The position numbers and the translations under genes are program-made. The notes below the pieces were generated by a model. It made no database searches. It had not been told where the DNA came from and saw nothing but the letters and a program-made list of their open reading frames with translations. From Anaerococcus degeneri (GTDB taxonomy: Bacteria > Bacillota > Clostridia > Tissierellales > Peptoniphilaceae), in contig NZ_JAGGLO010000001.1 of the NCBI RefSeq assembly GCF_017874475.1, positions 124,001-188,000 on the forward strand: a stretch of 64,000 nt of DNA, written 5' to 3'. This document shows positions 26,630-35,074 of this stretch, piece by piece. Positions within the stretch are counted from its first letter, which is position 1, and each line of letters begins with the position of its first letter.

Positions 26630-26776
26630 ATGAAACGAGATTTGCCCCGAAATTTTAAAGATATAGAAGATTTAAAAATCCTCTTGGGAAATATTATAAA
26701 ACCTTCCCTATTATATAGGGGAATTTTGCAGGTAGTTTTTGCAAGGTTAAAATTCATATTTCATTCATATATGTAA
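26630..26776 (+). pseudogene. Remnant of a protein tyrosine phosphatase
   Basis: A 48-codon frame reads LPRNFKDIEDLK ... IIKPSLLYRG, which matches the start of Y_phosphatase3-type enzymes (NFRDLGG ... IKPGLLYRS), then ends without the catalytic CxxGxxR loop. No further matching frame is clear down to 26970. The 26615-26970 stretch is therefore an eroded gene plus AT-rich spacer. Confidence 0.4.
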
Positions 26777-26973
26777 AGATTAATAGTCGAATTTTTATAT
26801 GCCCCAAATTTAGGATAAGGAAAATTTTCCAGACTATTCCGATAGGCAAGGATTGAATATTTCTTTGGACGATAAAATAACAAGGATTAAGGCAAGAGGA
26901 TTTTTATAAAAAATCCCATTTATTAGTTTTATATTTTTATCCTTTAATTGATGAATTACTTATATTTGCAACA

Positions 26974-27003
26974 AAAAGCTCGAAGTTAATGCTCCGAGCT
27001 TTT
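26974..27003. terminator. Bidirectional terminator 3' of the flavodiiron gene
   Basis: AAAAGCTCG (26974-26982) pairs with CGAGCTTTT (26995-27003). On the minus strand a T run follows, serving the gene at 27013-28230. Confidence 0.85.
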
Positions 27004-27012
27004 ATTTTTTAC

Positions 27013-28230
27013 TTAGATTTCTGTGTTTTTATAATCTTCTGCTATTACTTTTGCAAGGGCTTTTAGTTCTTCAACTTGGGCATCTTTTACAGCTGAGTTG
27101 ATTTTTACATCTTCGCCGATGTATGTACATTTAGCTGGCTCTAGGATTTCTTTAGCAATTTCTAGAGATTTTCCGCCCCATGACCAGTTGTTTAGGAAGG
27201 AAACTGTTCTGTTTTGGAAGCTTGTGCCAACTAGTTCTCTTAAAAATGCGTCCATCTTGTAGTATAAAATTGCGTTATAGTTGATTGGAGCGAATACTGA
27301 GTGGGTAAATCTGTGGCAATCTGCAACTGGATAAGAGAAGTCCCAGTCAGAGATGTCGTAAAGTACGATATCTTCAACGCCTTCTTGGGCTAGGAAGTTT
27401 GCAAGGATGTCGCTTGCTTGTTCTGTGTCGCCGTACATTGAAGCATAGACAATTACTACACCTTTTTCTTCTGGAGTGAAACCTGCCCAGTGGCTGTATT
27501 TTTCAAGGATAAAGTTGATTGAGTCAGCGTCTTTATAAACTGGTCCGTGAAGTGGAAGGATAGCGTTGATTGAAAGGCCTTCTATTTTTTTGAAGAGGTT
27601 TTGAACCATCTTTCCATGCTTACCTACTATATTTAGGTAGTAGCGTCTAGCTTGGTCTAGCCAGTCGCCCTTGTGGATAACTTTTGATGCATCGATATTA
27701 CCTGCGATTGCGTTGAAGGCACCAAAGGCGTCAGCTGAGAAGAATAGGCCTTCTGTTGTTTCGTAGGTCATAAATACTTCTGGCCAGTGAACCATTGGAG
27801 CAAAGACGAATTTAAGGTTTCTTTTACCGATGTTTAATTCCTCGCCGTCTTTGATTTCTACATATCTGTCAGCAAATTTGTTGTCGTAGAATTGTTCATA
27901 AAACTTGTGGGTTTTGGCATTTCCAACAAATTTACAGTTTGGATATTCTTTGAGGATAAAGTCGATGTTTCTGCAGTGGTCTGGTTCCATGTGGGAAACA
28001 ATAATGTAGTCAAGTTCTTCTCCATCAAGAGCTGCGGCAACATTTTCAAGATATTGTCTTGTGAATCCTCCTTCTACAGAATCCATGAGAACATTTTTTT
28101 CGTCCTTGATGACAAAGGCATTGTAAGAAACTCCGTTTTGAACTTCGAACAAATTCTCAAACCTGTTGATTCTGCGGTCATTCACACCTACCCAATAAAT
28201 ATTATCGAGTACTTCTATTATATTGTGCAT
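27013..28230 (-). CDS. Flavodiiron protein (A-type flavoprotein, FprA-like)
   Basis: 405 residues. The N-terminal metallo-beta-lactamase-like domain has the di-iron ligands SHMEPDH (near 80-86) and further His/Asp residues in MVHWPE and FSADAFG. The C-terminal flavodoxin domain (from about 255) starts VVIVYASMYGDTEQ. Such proteins reduce O2 to water (or NO) and protect anaerobes. AAAGGAG precedes the ATG. It is divergent from the acyl-CoA dehydrogenase fusion. No rubredoxin domain is attached. Confidence 0.94.
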   Translation of the reverse strand: MHNIIEVLDNIYWVGVNDRRINRFENLFEVQNGVSYNAFVIKDEKNVLMDSVEGGFTRQYLENVAAALDGEELDYIIVSHMEPDHCRNIDFILKEYPNCKFVGNAKTHKFYEQFYDNKFADRYVEIKDGEELNIGKRNLKFVFAPMVHWPEVFMTYETTEGLFFSADAFGAFNAIAGNIDASKVIHKGDWLDQARRYYLNIVGKHGKMVQNLFKKIEGLSINAILPLHGPVYKDADSINFILEKYSHWAGFTPEEKGVVIVYASMYGDTEQASDILANFLAQEGVEDIVLYDISDWDFSYPVADCHRFTHSVFAPINYNAILYYKMDAFLRELVGTSFQNRTVSFLNNWSWGGKSLEIAKEILEPAKCTYIGEDVKINSAVKDAQVEELKALAKVIAEDYKNTEI

Positions 28231-28397
28231 ATTAACTCCTTTGTTAAATTATTGTTTTTCTAAGTTAACTATACCAGTTTTTCGCCGATATTAAACTTAT
28301 TTATTGAAAGAGTTAAAAAACTTTGATGAAGATGTTTTGTTAAAATGATAAGGGGTATCAGTTATGTAAAAGCATATTAAATTATTAAGGAGAATAT

Positions 28398-30068
28398 ATG
28401 ACATACAAAATGCCAAAAGATATAAAAGAATTTAGGAAATTTGTTAGGGACTTCGCAGAAGAGAAGATTAGGCCACTTGCAGCCTACATGGAAGAGGACT
28501 TTCCTGTTGAAATCCTAAGTGAAATAGGGGAAGCTGGTCTCTTATCCCTTCCATTTGAGGAAAAATTTGGGGGCTGTGGTTTATCTTACGACCACTACGC
28601 TACTGTCGTTGAGGAAACAGCAAGGGTAAACAGTGGACTTGCAAGCCTTATCATTGCCCATACTTCTTTGGCTACTTGGCCAATTAATAAATTTGCAAAT
28701 GAAAAACAAAAAGAAAAGTATTTGAACTTACTTCTTGATGGTAAAAACCTTGGAGGTCTCGGCCACTTTGAGGAAGATGAAGAAATTCAAACTACAGCCA
28801 TAGACGAGGGGGACTACTTCCTTCTAAATGGTAAGAAAATCTTAGTTACCAACGCCCGTCTTGCAAATTATTACCTGGTAACAGCCCTTACAAACCCAAG
28901 AGATAAGGAAAATGGCCTTTCGATTTTTATTTTGGATAAGGATTGCCAAGGACTTTCTTTTTCAAAAACCTATGATAACTTAGGTTCAAGATCGGTTATT
29001 ACTGGAGACTTGATTTTAAAAGACGCAAAAGTTCCAAAGGAAAATTTAATTGGAGACCTTAACAAGGCAAATGAATATATTGATGAAATCTTTGAGGCAA
29101 GTAACCTTGCAACAGCTGCCCTTGCCTTAGGTTTGGGAGATGCTGCTTATGAGGCAAGTCAAACTTATTTACAAAGTGGTTTGAAGACCTTTAAGGCTCG
29201 TAAGGCAGCCAAGGTCAACCGTCCAATCCTCGCTTCTATGGCAACAGACCTTAAGGCAGCAAAGATGATGGTTAGGGATGCGGCTTTAAAAATGGATGCT
29301 AAGGCAGATTTTTATGGCAAGGATACTTCCATGGCAAAGCTTTTTGTTTCAAAGCTTGCTGAAGATTTGACATCCAAGGCCCTTGATATGTGTGGCGGTA
29401 CTTCATCATCTGCTACTGACCTTGATAAACTTTATAGGGATGCCAAGATTAGCCAAATTTATGATGGTCCTAGCGATCAAATGAAGGAAACAATTGCAGC
29501 CTATATTTTGGATAAAAAAGGTGCTAAGAAGGCTACAAAGGCAGAAGAAAATGGCAAAAAAGCGCCAGCTAAGGTTGAAGATAGGAAGAAGGAAGTCTTT
29601 GTTGGTGATATCAGGGAAGCTGTTAAGAAAGTTGTGGCAGCCCTCCTTGCTGATGGCCTTAAGCTTAAGAAAGACCCAGTTGACCTAGAAGGCCCTATTG
29701 AAGGTGCAGAGAGGGTTGTGGCTGTTGGTATGGGTCTTGGTGAAAAACAAAACCTAGACTTGGCAAAAGAATTGGCAAATATCACAGGATCAGTTCTTGG
29801 AGCGTCAAGACCTGCTGCCCAGGTTAGACACTATGTTTCAGATGACCACTATATTGGTGTAAGTGGCAAGAAATTTACTGGCGAACTTTACTTTGGTATA
29901 GGTATTTCAGGTACCCTCCAACACTTAAAAGGAATTGATTCTGCAAGAAAAGTTGTAGTTATAAACAACGATGAGGGGGCACAATTCTTTAAAAACTGCG
30001 ATTACGGTATAGTTGGCGACTTTACCGAAGTCCTACCAATCCTAATCGAAGAAATCAAAAACCTATAA
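28398..30068 (+). CDS. Acyl-CoA dehydrogenase fused to the FAD domain of EtfA
   Basis: 556 residues in two parts. Residues 1-375 form a full acyl-CoA dehydrogenase (N-terminal helical domain, SGLASLIIAHTS, ITGDLILKDAKVPKENL, and MCGGTSSSATDLDKLYRDAKI). A Lys/Ala/Glu-rich linker covers about 376-402. The remainder is the C-terminal FAD domain of ETF alpha (GMGLGEKQN, LGASRPAAQVRHYV, YFGIGISGTLQHLKG, INND). At the place of the usual YEGT glutamate the protein reads YDGPSDQ, with Asp356. AAGGAG precedes the ATG. The fusion suggests direct electron passage from the substrate flavin to an ETF-type flavin. Substrate unknown. Confidence 0.9.
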   Translation: MTYKMPKDIKEFRKFVRDFAEEKIRPLAAYMEEDFPVEILSEIGEAGLLSLPFEEKFGGCGLSYDHYATVVEETARVNSGLASLIIAHTSLATWPINKFANEKQKEKYLNLLLDGKNLGGLGHFEEDEEIQTTAIDEGDYFLLNGKKILVTNARLANYYLVTALTNPRDKENGLSIFILDKDCQGLSFSKTYDNLGSRSVITGDLILKDAKVPKENLIGDLNKANEYIDEIFEASNLATAALALGLGDAAYEASQTYLQSGLKTFKARKAAKVNRPILASMATDLKAAKMMVRDAALKMDAKADFYGKDTSMAKLFVSKLAEDLTSKALDMCGGTSSSATDLDKLYRDAKISQIYDGPSDQMKETIAAYILDKKGAKKATKAEENGKKAPAKVEDRKKEVFVGDIREAVKKVVAALLADGLKLKKDPVDLEGPIEGAERVVAVGMGLGEKQNLDLAKELANITGSVLGASRPAAQVRHYVSDDHYIGVSGKKFTGELYFGIGISGTLQHLKGIDSARKVVVINNDEGAQFFKNCDYGIVGDFTEVLPILIEEIKNL

Positions 30069-30085
30069 AATTAAATTTAGAGACC

Positions 30086-30112
30086 AGGACCCATCGGGTC
30101 CTCTTTTTTTTA
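30086..30112 (+). terminator. Terminator after the ACAD-EtfA gene
   Basis: AGGACCC (30086-30092), ATC, GGGTCCT (30096-30102), then C and eight T residues. Confidence 0.92.
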
Positions 30113-30145
30113 TCTAGAAGGGGTAAAATAAGATTAGGTGATAAA

Positions 30146-31939
30146 ATGAAAAGAAATATAAAAATAAAATCTGCATCTTTTCCAGTTTCTTTGGGAAATG
30201 TAGCAGAAAATGTTAAAAAAATAAAAGAATTGATAGATGAGGCGGAAAAGGAAAAGGTAAATATTCTTTCTCTACCAGAACTATGTTTGACAGGAGCTAG
30301 TCTTTATGACGGATATTTGGAAGAAGACCTATTAAAGGCAGCTGAAAAAGGTTTAGAAGATCTCATTGCCTATTCGAAAGATAAGGACATATTTTTTATC
30401 GTTGGTCTACCAGTAAAAAAAGATAAAAAAATATATAACGTTGTAATTCCTATAAAAAGCGGTGATGCCTTGGGATTAGTAGTTAAGGAAAATCTCAAAA
30501 CGTATGAAAAAACTATATTCTCAACAGATTATGAAGGTGCATTAACTTTTGGGGAACATTTTGTTGATAATAATGGTGAATTCCCAATCTATGTTGGTGG
30601 ACTTTATATAGGTATAAGTATTGGAGAAGATGAAACAGGAAATATGCCAAAGTCACTGAATTTAAAAGAGCGAAATTCAGATATAATCCTAAATCCGTCC
30701 GCTTTTCCAAGACATATTGGATTTATTAAAAAATTAAGAGATGACATATCTTATTTATCAAAGGACACAATTTATGTCCATACACCAGCTTGTTTTGGTG
30801 GATCTTCAACTGATTTTGTCTATGAAGATAAAAGCATTATTGCAGAAAATGGAGAAATATTAGCTAGTGATACAGGAATATTTTCTCTAGAAGTAGAAGA
30901 TGAATTCCACTATACAAATTTTAACAATTTTACTGACGAAGCTTATCATGTGGAGAAATTCCCATATCTGCCAACGGCGGAATATTCAAAAGATTACCTA
31001 GAAGACGCCCTTGAAATCCAGGCCCTAGGCCTCATTCAGAGAATGAAAGCAATTGGTACAGAAAAAGTATTTTTGGGAGTGTCTGGCGGTATTGACTCGA
31101 CAGCAGTCCTCCTAGCCATTGATAAGGCTTATGAAATTGCTGGATTTGACAAGGAAAAAATCGGTGCGATTACCATGCCAGCCTTTGGCACAAGCGACAG
31201 GACCAAGTCAAATGCTTATTTGCTTTGCCAAGCACTTGGAATTGAATTAAAGGAAATAAATATTTCAAAATCCGTAACTGCTCATTTGAAAGACATTGGC
31301 CACGACGGAAAAACTCCAGATTTGGCATACGAAAACGCCCAAGCCAGAATGAGGACCCAAGTTCTCTTTAACCTATCAAATATGGGCGGGGGCCTTGTAG
31401 TAGGAACTGGAGATTTGTCTGAAAATATGCAGGGCTTTGCAACCTACAATGGTGATCATATGTCATCCTACAGCATAAATGCGACACTTATGAAAACTGA
31501 ATTAAGGTATATGATTAAGTCCTACGCACATTTTACAGACAATGATAAATTAAAGGAAGTCCTAAATGATATCCTTGCCACACCAGTTTCCCCAGAACTT
31601 GTAAGCGAAAAAGCGGGAGAAATTACCCAAAAAACCGAAGATATCATCGGACCTTACGAACTTTTGGACTTTTTTATCTACCAGCATTTGACCTACCATA
31701 AAAGCGCAAAGGAAATTCTGACAGACGCAACCTATGCTTTTCGTGATACCTATGACAGGGAAACTATAAAATATTGGCTAAAATCCTATTTTAAACGCTT
31801 TACCCAATCACAATTTAAGCGATCTACTGCTGTTGACGGGCCAGATGTGACCGGAAGGAGCTTTTCGCCAAGGCTCGGTTTTAAGATTCCGTCCGATATG
31901 GGAAGTGAAATTTACCTAGGAAACTTAGATGAAAAATAA
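30146..31939 (+). CDS. nadE: NAD+ synthetase with a degenerate glutaminase domain
   Basis: 597 residues: an N-terminal nitrilase-fold domain (1-270) and a C-terminal NAD synthetase with SGGIDST at 313-319. In glutamine-dependent NadE the nitrilase domain uses Glu-Lys-Cys. Here the Glu (SLPEL) and a Lys are in place, but the ICED cysteine motif reads ISIGED, with Gly160. The glutaminase is therefore predicted dead, and the enzyme would need free ammonia. The C-terminal domain keeps GTGDLSENMQGF and the adenylation loop. AGGTG precedes the ATG. It overlaps the phosphoesterase gene by 11 nt. Confidence 0.92.
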   Translation: MKRNIKIKSASFPVSLGNVAENVKKIKELIDEAEKEKVNILSLPELCLTGASLYDGYLEEDLLKAAEKGLEDLIAYSKDKDIFFIVGLPVKKDKKIYNVVIPIKSGDALGLVVKENLKTYEKTIFSTDYEGALTFGEHFVDNNGEFPIYVGGLYIGISIGEDETGNMPKSLNLKERNSDIILNPSAFPRHIGFIKKLRDDISYLSKDTIYVHTPACFGGSSTDFVYEDKSIIAENGEILASDTGIFSLEVEDEFHYTNFNNFTDEAYHVEKFPYLPTAEYSKDYLEDALEIQALGLIQRMKAIGTEKVFLGVSGGIDSTAVLLAIDKAYEIAGFDKEKIGAITMPAFGTSDRTKSNAYLLCQALGIELKEINISKSVTAHLKDIGHDGKTPDLAYENAQARMRTQVLFNLSNMGGGLVVGTGDLSENMQGFATYNGDHMSSYSINATLMKTELRYMIKSYAHFTDNDKLKEVLNDILATPVSPELVSEKAGEITQKTEDIIGPYELLDFFIYQHLTYHKSAKEILTDATYAFRDTYDRETIKYWLKSYFKRFTQSQFKRSTAVDGPDVTGRSFSPRLGFKIPSDMGSEIYLGNLDEK

Positions 31940-32726
31940 AAAGAAAATTGTGGCAGGCCTTGTCCTTGCCACAATGGTTTTGACAGGAAAATACCTCCAC
32001 GACCAGGCCTTTGTAGGAGTTGAGAAAAAACTCACCATAAAAAGCTCCAAGGTCAATAATGATATAAAAATCACCCACATTTCAGATTTACATTCAAACG
32101 TCCTTAGTAATTTGGGGGAAGTTCTTGATAATATCAAGGCTTTTAATCCTGATTTGATTTTCCTAACTGGGGATATGATTGATTACCCAACAGAAAAAAA
32201 GATTGAAAGGACCATGTTCTTTCTAGAAAACTTGTCAAAATTAGGGATCAAAACTTATTATGTCTCAGGAAACCACGAAGAAGCCTCTGAAGAATCTGAG
32301 ATTTTTTATGATAAAATAAAAAAATTGGGCATAATAAAACTTGATAACCAGGGAGAAAATCTTAGAATAGGGGATAATGAAGTATATATTTACGGAGTCC
32401 CTTATTGGGGAATGAATCTAGATAATTTCAAGCCAGGTCAAGGTCTAAATTTGGTATTGGCCCATTTTTCTAAAAGAATTAGGGATAATTACGATCCAAG
32501 GATGGATATAATATTTTCCGGCCACACCCACGGCGGCCAAGTCAGAGCACCCCTCATAGGTGCACTTGTAGCCCCAGGCGAAGGATATTTCCCAGATTTT
32601 GACAGCGGACTTTATTATTATAATGAAAGTCAGATTTACGTATCAAGTGGTCTTGGCAACACATTTTTACCTTTGAGATTCCTAGACCAAATCTCCTACA
32701 CCAACATAACAATCGAGCGTCCTTAG
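31929..32726 (+). CDS. Membrane-anchored metallophosphoesterase, YkuE-like
   Basis: 265 residues with an N-terminal hydrophobic anchor (about 5-20) and a calcineurin-like domain: ISDLHSN, TGDMID, SGNHEE, and FSGHTHGGQ carry the di-metal ligands. Starts inside the end of nadE with AGGAAAC upstream. Its last four codons (GAG CGT CCT TAG) overlap the first ten bases of a tRNA gene. Relatives act on phospholipid head groups or nucleotides in the envelope; the substrate here is unknown. Confidence 0.9.
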   Translation: MKNKKKIVAGLVLATMVLTGKYLHDQAFVGVEKKLTIKSSKVNNDIKITHISDLHSNVLSNLGEVLDNIKAFNPDLIFLTGDMIDYPTEKKIERTMFFLENLSKLGIKTYYVSGNHEEASEESEIFYDKIKKLGIIKLDNQGENLRIGDNEVYIYGVPYWGMNLDNFKPGQGLNLVLAHFSKRIRDNYDPRMDIIFSGHTHGGQVRAPLIGALVAPGEGYFPDFDSGLYYYNESQIYVSSGLGNTFLPLRFLDQISYTNITIERP

Positions 32727-32790
32727 TTTAGTGGTAAAACAAGGGTGTCCGAAGCCCAAGCCCAGGGTTCGATTCCCTGAGGACGTGCCA
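32717..32790 (+). tRNA. tRNA-Arg (anticodon CCG), overlapping the preceding CDS
   Basis: A 74-nt cloverleaf: acceptor GCGTCCT with AGGACGT (one G-U), D-arm GTTTAGTGGTAAAAC, anticodon loop GTCCGAA (CCG), T-arm CAGGGTTCGATTCCCTG, discriminator G and an encoded CCA. The anticodon stem has one A-A mismatch at its outer end and one T-G pair. Its first ten bases are coding bases of the phosphoesterase gene, whose stop TAG sits at tRNA positions 8-10. Identity as Arg rests on the loop register. Confidence 0.75.
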
Positions 32791-32846
32791 AAAGTTTTTT
32801 TAGAGAAAAAATTGAAATATTAGATTAGATTTGGAGAAAGAATTAC

Positions 32847-33077
32847 ATGGATATAGAAAAAATAATAAATTCTTGGGACCCCTATTCATTGTTTCCTTTT
32901 GCTCCAATAGATGAATATAGTTGGGAAATTTGTAAAATTGATAATTTTATCAAAAAAAATCATGATGTAGTTGATTTGAGTAAATATTTAGGGCAAATAT
33001 TTGATGACGAGATAATTTTCGAGGAAGATAAGAAAGATTATTTGAAAATAGCAAAGAAATTATTAGGTCTTGGCTAG
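32847..33077 (+). CDS. DUF1871-like small protein
   Basis: 76 residues, with WDPYSLFPFAPIDEYSWEI near residues 10-28, the pattern of DUF1871 proteins. GGAGAAAG precedes the ATG. Function of the family is not known; it is often found near toxin-antitoxin or contact-dependent systems as a lone small gene. It lies between the tRNA and the RelBE module. Confidence 0.6.
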   Translation: MDIEKIINSWDPYSLFPFAPIDEYSWEICKIDNFIKKNHDVVDLSKYLGQIFDDEIIFEEDKKDYLKIAKKLLGLG

Positions 33078-33234
33078 ATATTGTGCTTTAATTGTGTTTT
33101 ACTTAGTTATTAAAAAATTCAAATGTTAGATTAAGCACACTAATTTGATAGGTGTGCTTTTGTTGGCTACTTGAGTTTTGTTTATTAGAAATAAAACTAA
33201 GCCTTATATCGAATTCTATTATAGGTCTTGGATA

Positions 33235-33262
33235 TTGAATATAAGTCAAAATGTAGTACAAT
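33235..33262 (+). promoter_or_regulatory. Promoter of the RelBE module
   Basis: TTGAAT (33235-33240), 16-nt spacer, TACAAT (33257-33262), about 24 nt before the antitoxin start. The short leader suits autorepression. Confidence 0.7.
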
Positions 33263-33285
33263 GTAAACAAAGATTGGAGGTCCTT

Positions 33286-33513
33286 ATGAGCGTTGTTTCA
33301 CTTAGGTTAAATGAAGAAGAAAATAACTTGTTTAAATCTTATTCTAAGCATACGGGAAAAAGCCTATCAGAGCTTTTTAAAACAGCTTTGGCAAGTCAGA
33401 TTGAAGATGAACTTGATTATGAAACAGGGCTTAAAGCCTTGGAAGATTTTGAAAAAAATCCTGTCACTTATTCTATAGATGATTTGATTTTGGAATTGGA
33501 AAATGACTTATAG
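33286..33513 (+). CDS. RelB/DinJ-type antitoxin
   Basis: 75 residues. The N-terminal VSLRLNEEENNLFKSYSKHT is a ribbon-helix-helix DNA-binding domain; the C-terminal tail would wrap the toxin. Start ATG 33286 has TTGGAGG upstream; the frame is open further upstream without a ribosome binding site. It overlaps the toxin gene by 11 nt. Confidence 0.88.
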   Translation: MSVVSLRLNEEENNLFKSYSKHTGKSLSELFKTALASQIEDELDYETGLKALEDFEKNPVTYSIDDLILELENDL

Positions 33514-33769
33514 GTTAGTTGTTTCAGAAGGTGTTAAGAAAAAAATTAAGAAAATGGACAAACATCTTGGTCTCATGCTGGCGAAAGATATGAAATCAAA
33601 GCTAGATAAGCTCGAAGATCCCAGAAGATTAGGCAAAGCTTTAAAAGGGGACCACAAGGGCCTGTGGCGTTATAGGATAGGGGCTTATAGGGTGATTTGC
33701 GATATTAGAGACGATGAGCTAATTGTCCTTGCTATTGATATAGGTCATAGAAAAAATATATATGATTAG
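33503..33769 (+). CDS. RelE/ParE superfamily toxin
   Basis: 88 residues with the RelE pattern: LWRYRIGAYRVICDI followed by IGHRKNIYD, where Arg and the terminal Tyr match residues used for ribosome-dependent mRNA cleavage. It overlaps the antitoxin, typical of coupled toxin-antitoxin pairs. A terminator follows. Confidence 0.88.
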   Translation: MTYRLVVSEGVKKKIKKMDKHLGLMLAKDMKSKLDKLEDPRRLGKALKGDHKGLWRYRIGAYRVICDIRDDELIVLAIDIGHRKNIYD

Positions 33770-33775
33770 AAATTT

Positions 33776-33818
33776 AAAAGAGCTATTAAGATAAAAATCT
33801 TTTGATGAGCTCTTTTTC
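33776..33818 (+). terminator. Terminator after relE
   Basis: AAAAGAGCT (33776-33784) pairs with AGCTCTTTT (33808-33816), then T-rich sequence. Confidence 0.8.
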
Positions 33819-33864
33819 TTATAAATATTTGATATTACCAGAAAGTCCTAAGTTTCATACAAAC

Positions 33865-34581
33865 CTACCTCGCTGGCCTAAAGCCAGCTTTCTTGGCCTC
33901 TTTTTCTGTTTCAAAATAGACCGCGTTTTTTTCTTTGACTGTATCATAAGAATCCCATTCTGGGAGGTGGTAGACTTTGGAGTTTTTGTTTCCTTTTATG
34001 AGATAAGATTGGTTAATTTTTTCTTCTTTTTGTTCTGTCCCGTCTGACCAGATTCCTTTTTTATTATCTTGGGCAGATTTTTCTAATTTTTTTAAATACT
34101 CTTGGTATTTTATGTCCGGTTTATAGTAATTTGCGAAAGCCAATCCCTCCTTGACCAAAATCCCGTTTAGGGTTTTAGTTTCAATATCATTGAGGGTGGG
34201 ATTATCGACTGGCTTTTCTAGCCAAATATACCTTAGGAGCCTATCGTATTTATCCCTATCAGAAATATCTTTTTCCAGGTAGATTTCCTTATTCTTTATA
34301 GTTTTGTTTGTAAAATCTTTGGCTTCGTCTGCCATAAATTCGGCAGGTTCGCCGTCTTTTGCGACTTCTGGTGTATTTACACCGACAAACCTCACCTTTT
34401 CGTCTTTTCCATCAATATCAACCCAAATCGTATCTCCATCAACGGCGTATTTGACTTTGGCTTTTTGGTAAATTTGCAAATCATTACTTGCAAATTCATC
34501 TTGATTTATATTTTCTTTTGGGATTTCTTGGCAAGATGTCAAAGTTACGGCAAAAAGGAGGGCAAGGATTATCCTAAACAC
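33865..34581 (-). CDS. Secreted staphylococcal-nuclease-like lipoprotein
   Basis: 238 residues. Lipobox LTSC gives a lipidated cysteine at residue 17. The SNase domain (about 42-180) has VDGDT, VRFVGVNTPE (Arg and Glu of the active site) and DRLLRYIW (third active-site Arg). The last 45 residues (KVYHLPEW ... EAKKAGFRPAR) resemble the small metal-binding tail found on many bacterial SNases. Its start lies 8 nt inside the Fur-family gene, so the two are co-expressed. It may digest extracellular DNA for nutrients; the link to zinc control is inference. Confidence 0.9.
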   Translation of the reverse strand: MFRIILALLFAVTLTSCQEIPKENINQDEFASNDLQIYQKAKVKYAVDGDTIWVDIDGKDEKVRFVGVNTPEVAKDGEPAEFMADEAKDFTNKTIKNKEIYLEKDISDRDKYDRLLRYIWLEKPVDNPTLNDIETKTLNGILVKEGLAFANYYKPDIKYQEYLKKLEKSAQDNKKGIWSDGTEQKEEKINQSYLIKGNKNSKVYHLPEWDSYDTVKEKNAVYFETEKEAKKAGFRPAR

Positions 34582-34996
34582 GGTCTATTTCCATTTGGCA
34601 GGCAGGACATATCCCGTAAAATTCGAAGTTATGGCCATTTATTATAAAGCCTGTTTCTGCTGCAACTTGGTTTTCAAGCTCGTGGACTGGGCAAGATTTG
34701 ATTATGTATTTTTTGTGACAACGAGAGCAGGTTATAAAGTGCTTGTGATCATCCTTATTTATCTGATAGTAGGAAATCCCATCGAGATCAGAAGTTTTGA
34801 GCAAAAGGTCGTTTTCCTCAAGGACATTTAGGTTGCGGTAGACAGTAGAAAGGTCGATAGCCATCTCTTTTTTTAGATCGTCATAGATTGCTTGACCGCT
34901 TACTGGCTCGTTTTTCTTGTCGATGTAGTCTAGTATTAGCTTGCGCTGCTTGGTTATTCTTAGGTTTTTGTTTTTTAGTAGGTCGTTTAATTTCAT
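34574..34996 (-). CDS. Fur-family metalloregulator, probably Zur
   Basis: 140 residues: winged helix (ITKQRKLILDYI ... DLSTVYRNLNVLEEN) then a dimer domain with metal ligands HKHF, CSRCHKK and the second CxxC (CPAC) that holds structural zinc. AAGGAG precedes the ATG. It is divergent from the zinc-binding lipoprotein gene, and 90 bp separate the starts, which favours Zur over PerR or Fur. The 3' end overlaps the nuclease gene. Confidence 0.88.
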   Translation of the reverse strand: MKLNDLLKNKNLRITKQRKLILDYIDKKNEPVSGQAIYDDLKKEMAIDLSTVYRNLNVLEENDLLLKTSDLDGISYYQINKDDHKHFITCSRCHKKYIIKSCPVHELENQVAAETGFIINGHNFEFYGICPACQMEIDRV

Positions 34997-35026
34997 ATTA
35001 GTCTCCTTAAAAGCATTATACTTGAT

Positions 35027-35054
35027 TTGACAGATATAGAAATACCTATATAAT
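35027..35054 (+). promoter_or_regulatory. Promoter of znuACB
   Basis: TTGACA (35027-35032), 16-nt spacer, TATAAT (35049-35054), in the 90-bp divergent region between the regulator and znuA. Confidence 0.85.
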
Positions 35055-35059
35055 ACATA

Positions 35060-35074
35060 TGCAAATCACTTGCA
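35060..35074. promoter_or_regulatory. Candidate metalloregulator operator before znuA
   Basis: TGCAA-ATCAC-TTGCA, an inverted repeat just downstream of the -10. It does not match the Bacillus Zur consensus, but its position would block transcription of znuA. Confidence 0.35.

Noticed and set aside
32717-33820. tRNA-Arg as an attachment site for an integrated island
   Set aside because: The genes after it are accessory-like, but I found no second copy of the tRNA 3' end downstream and no integrase in the window.
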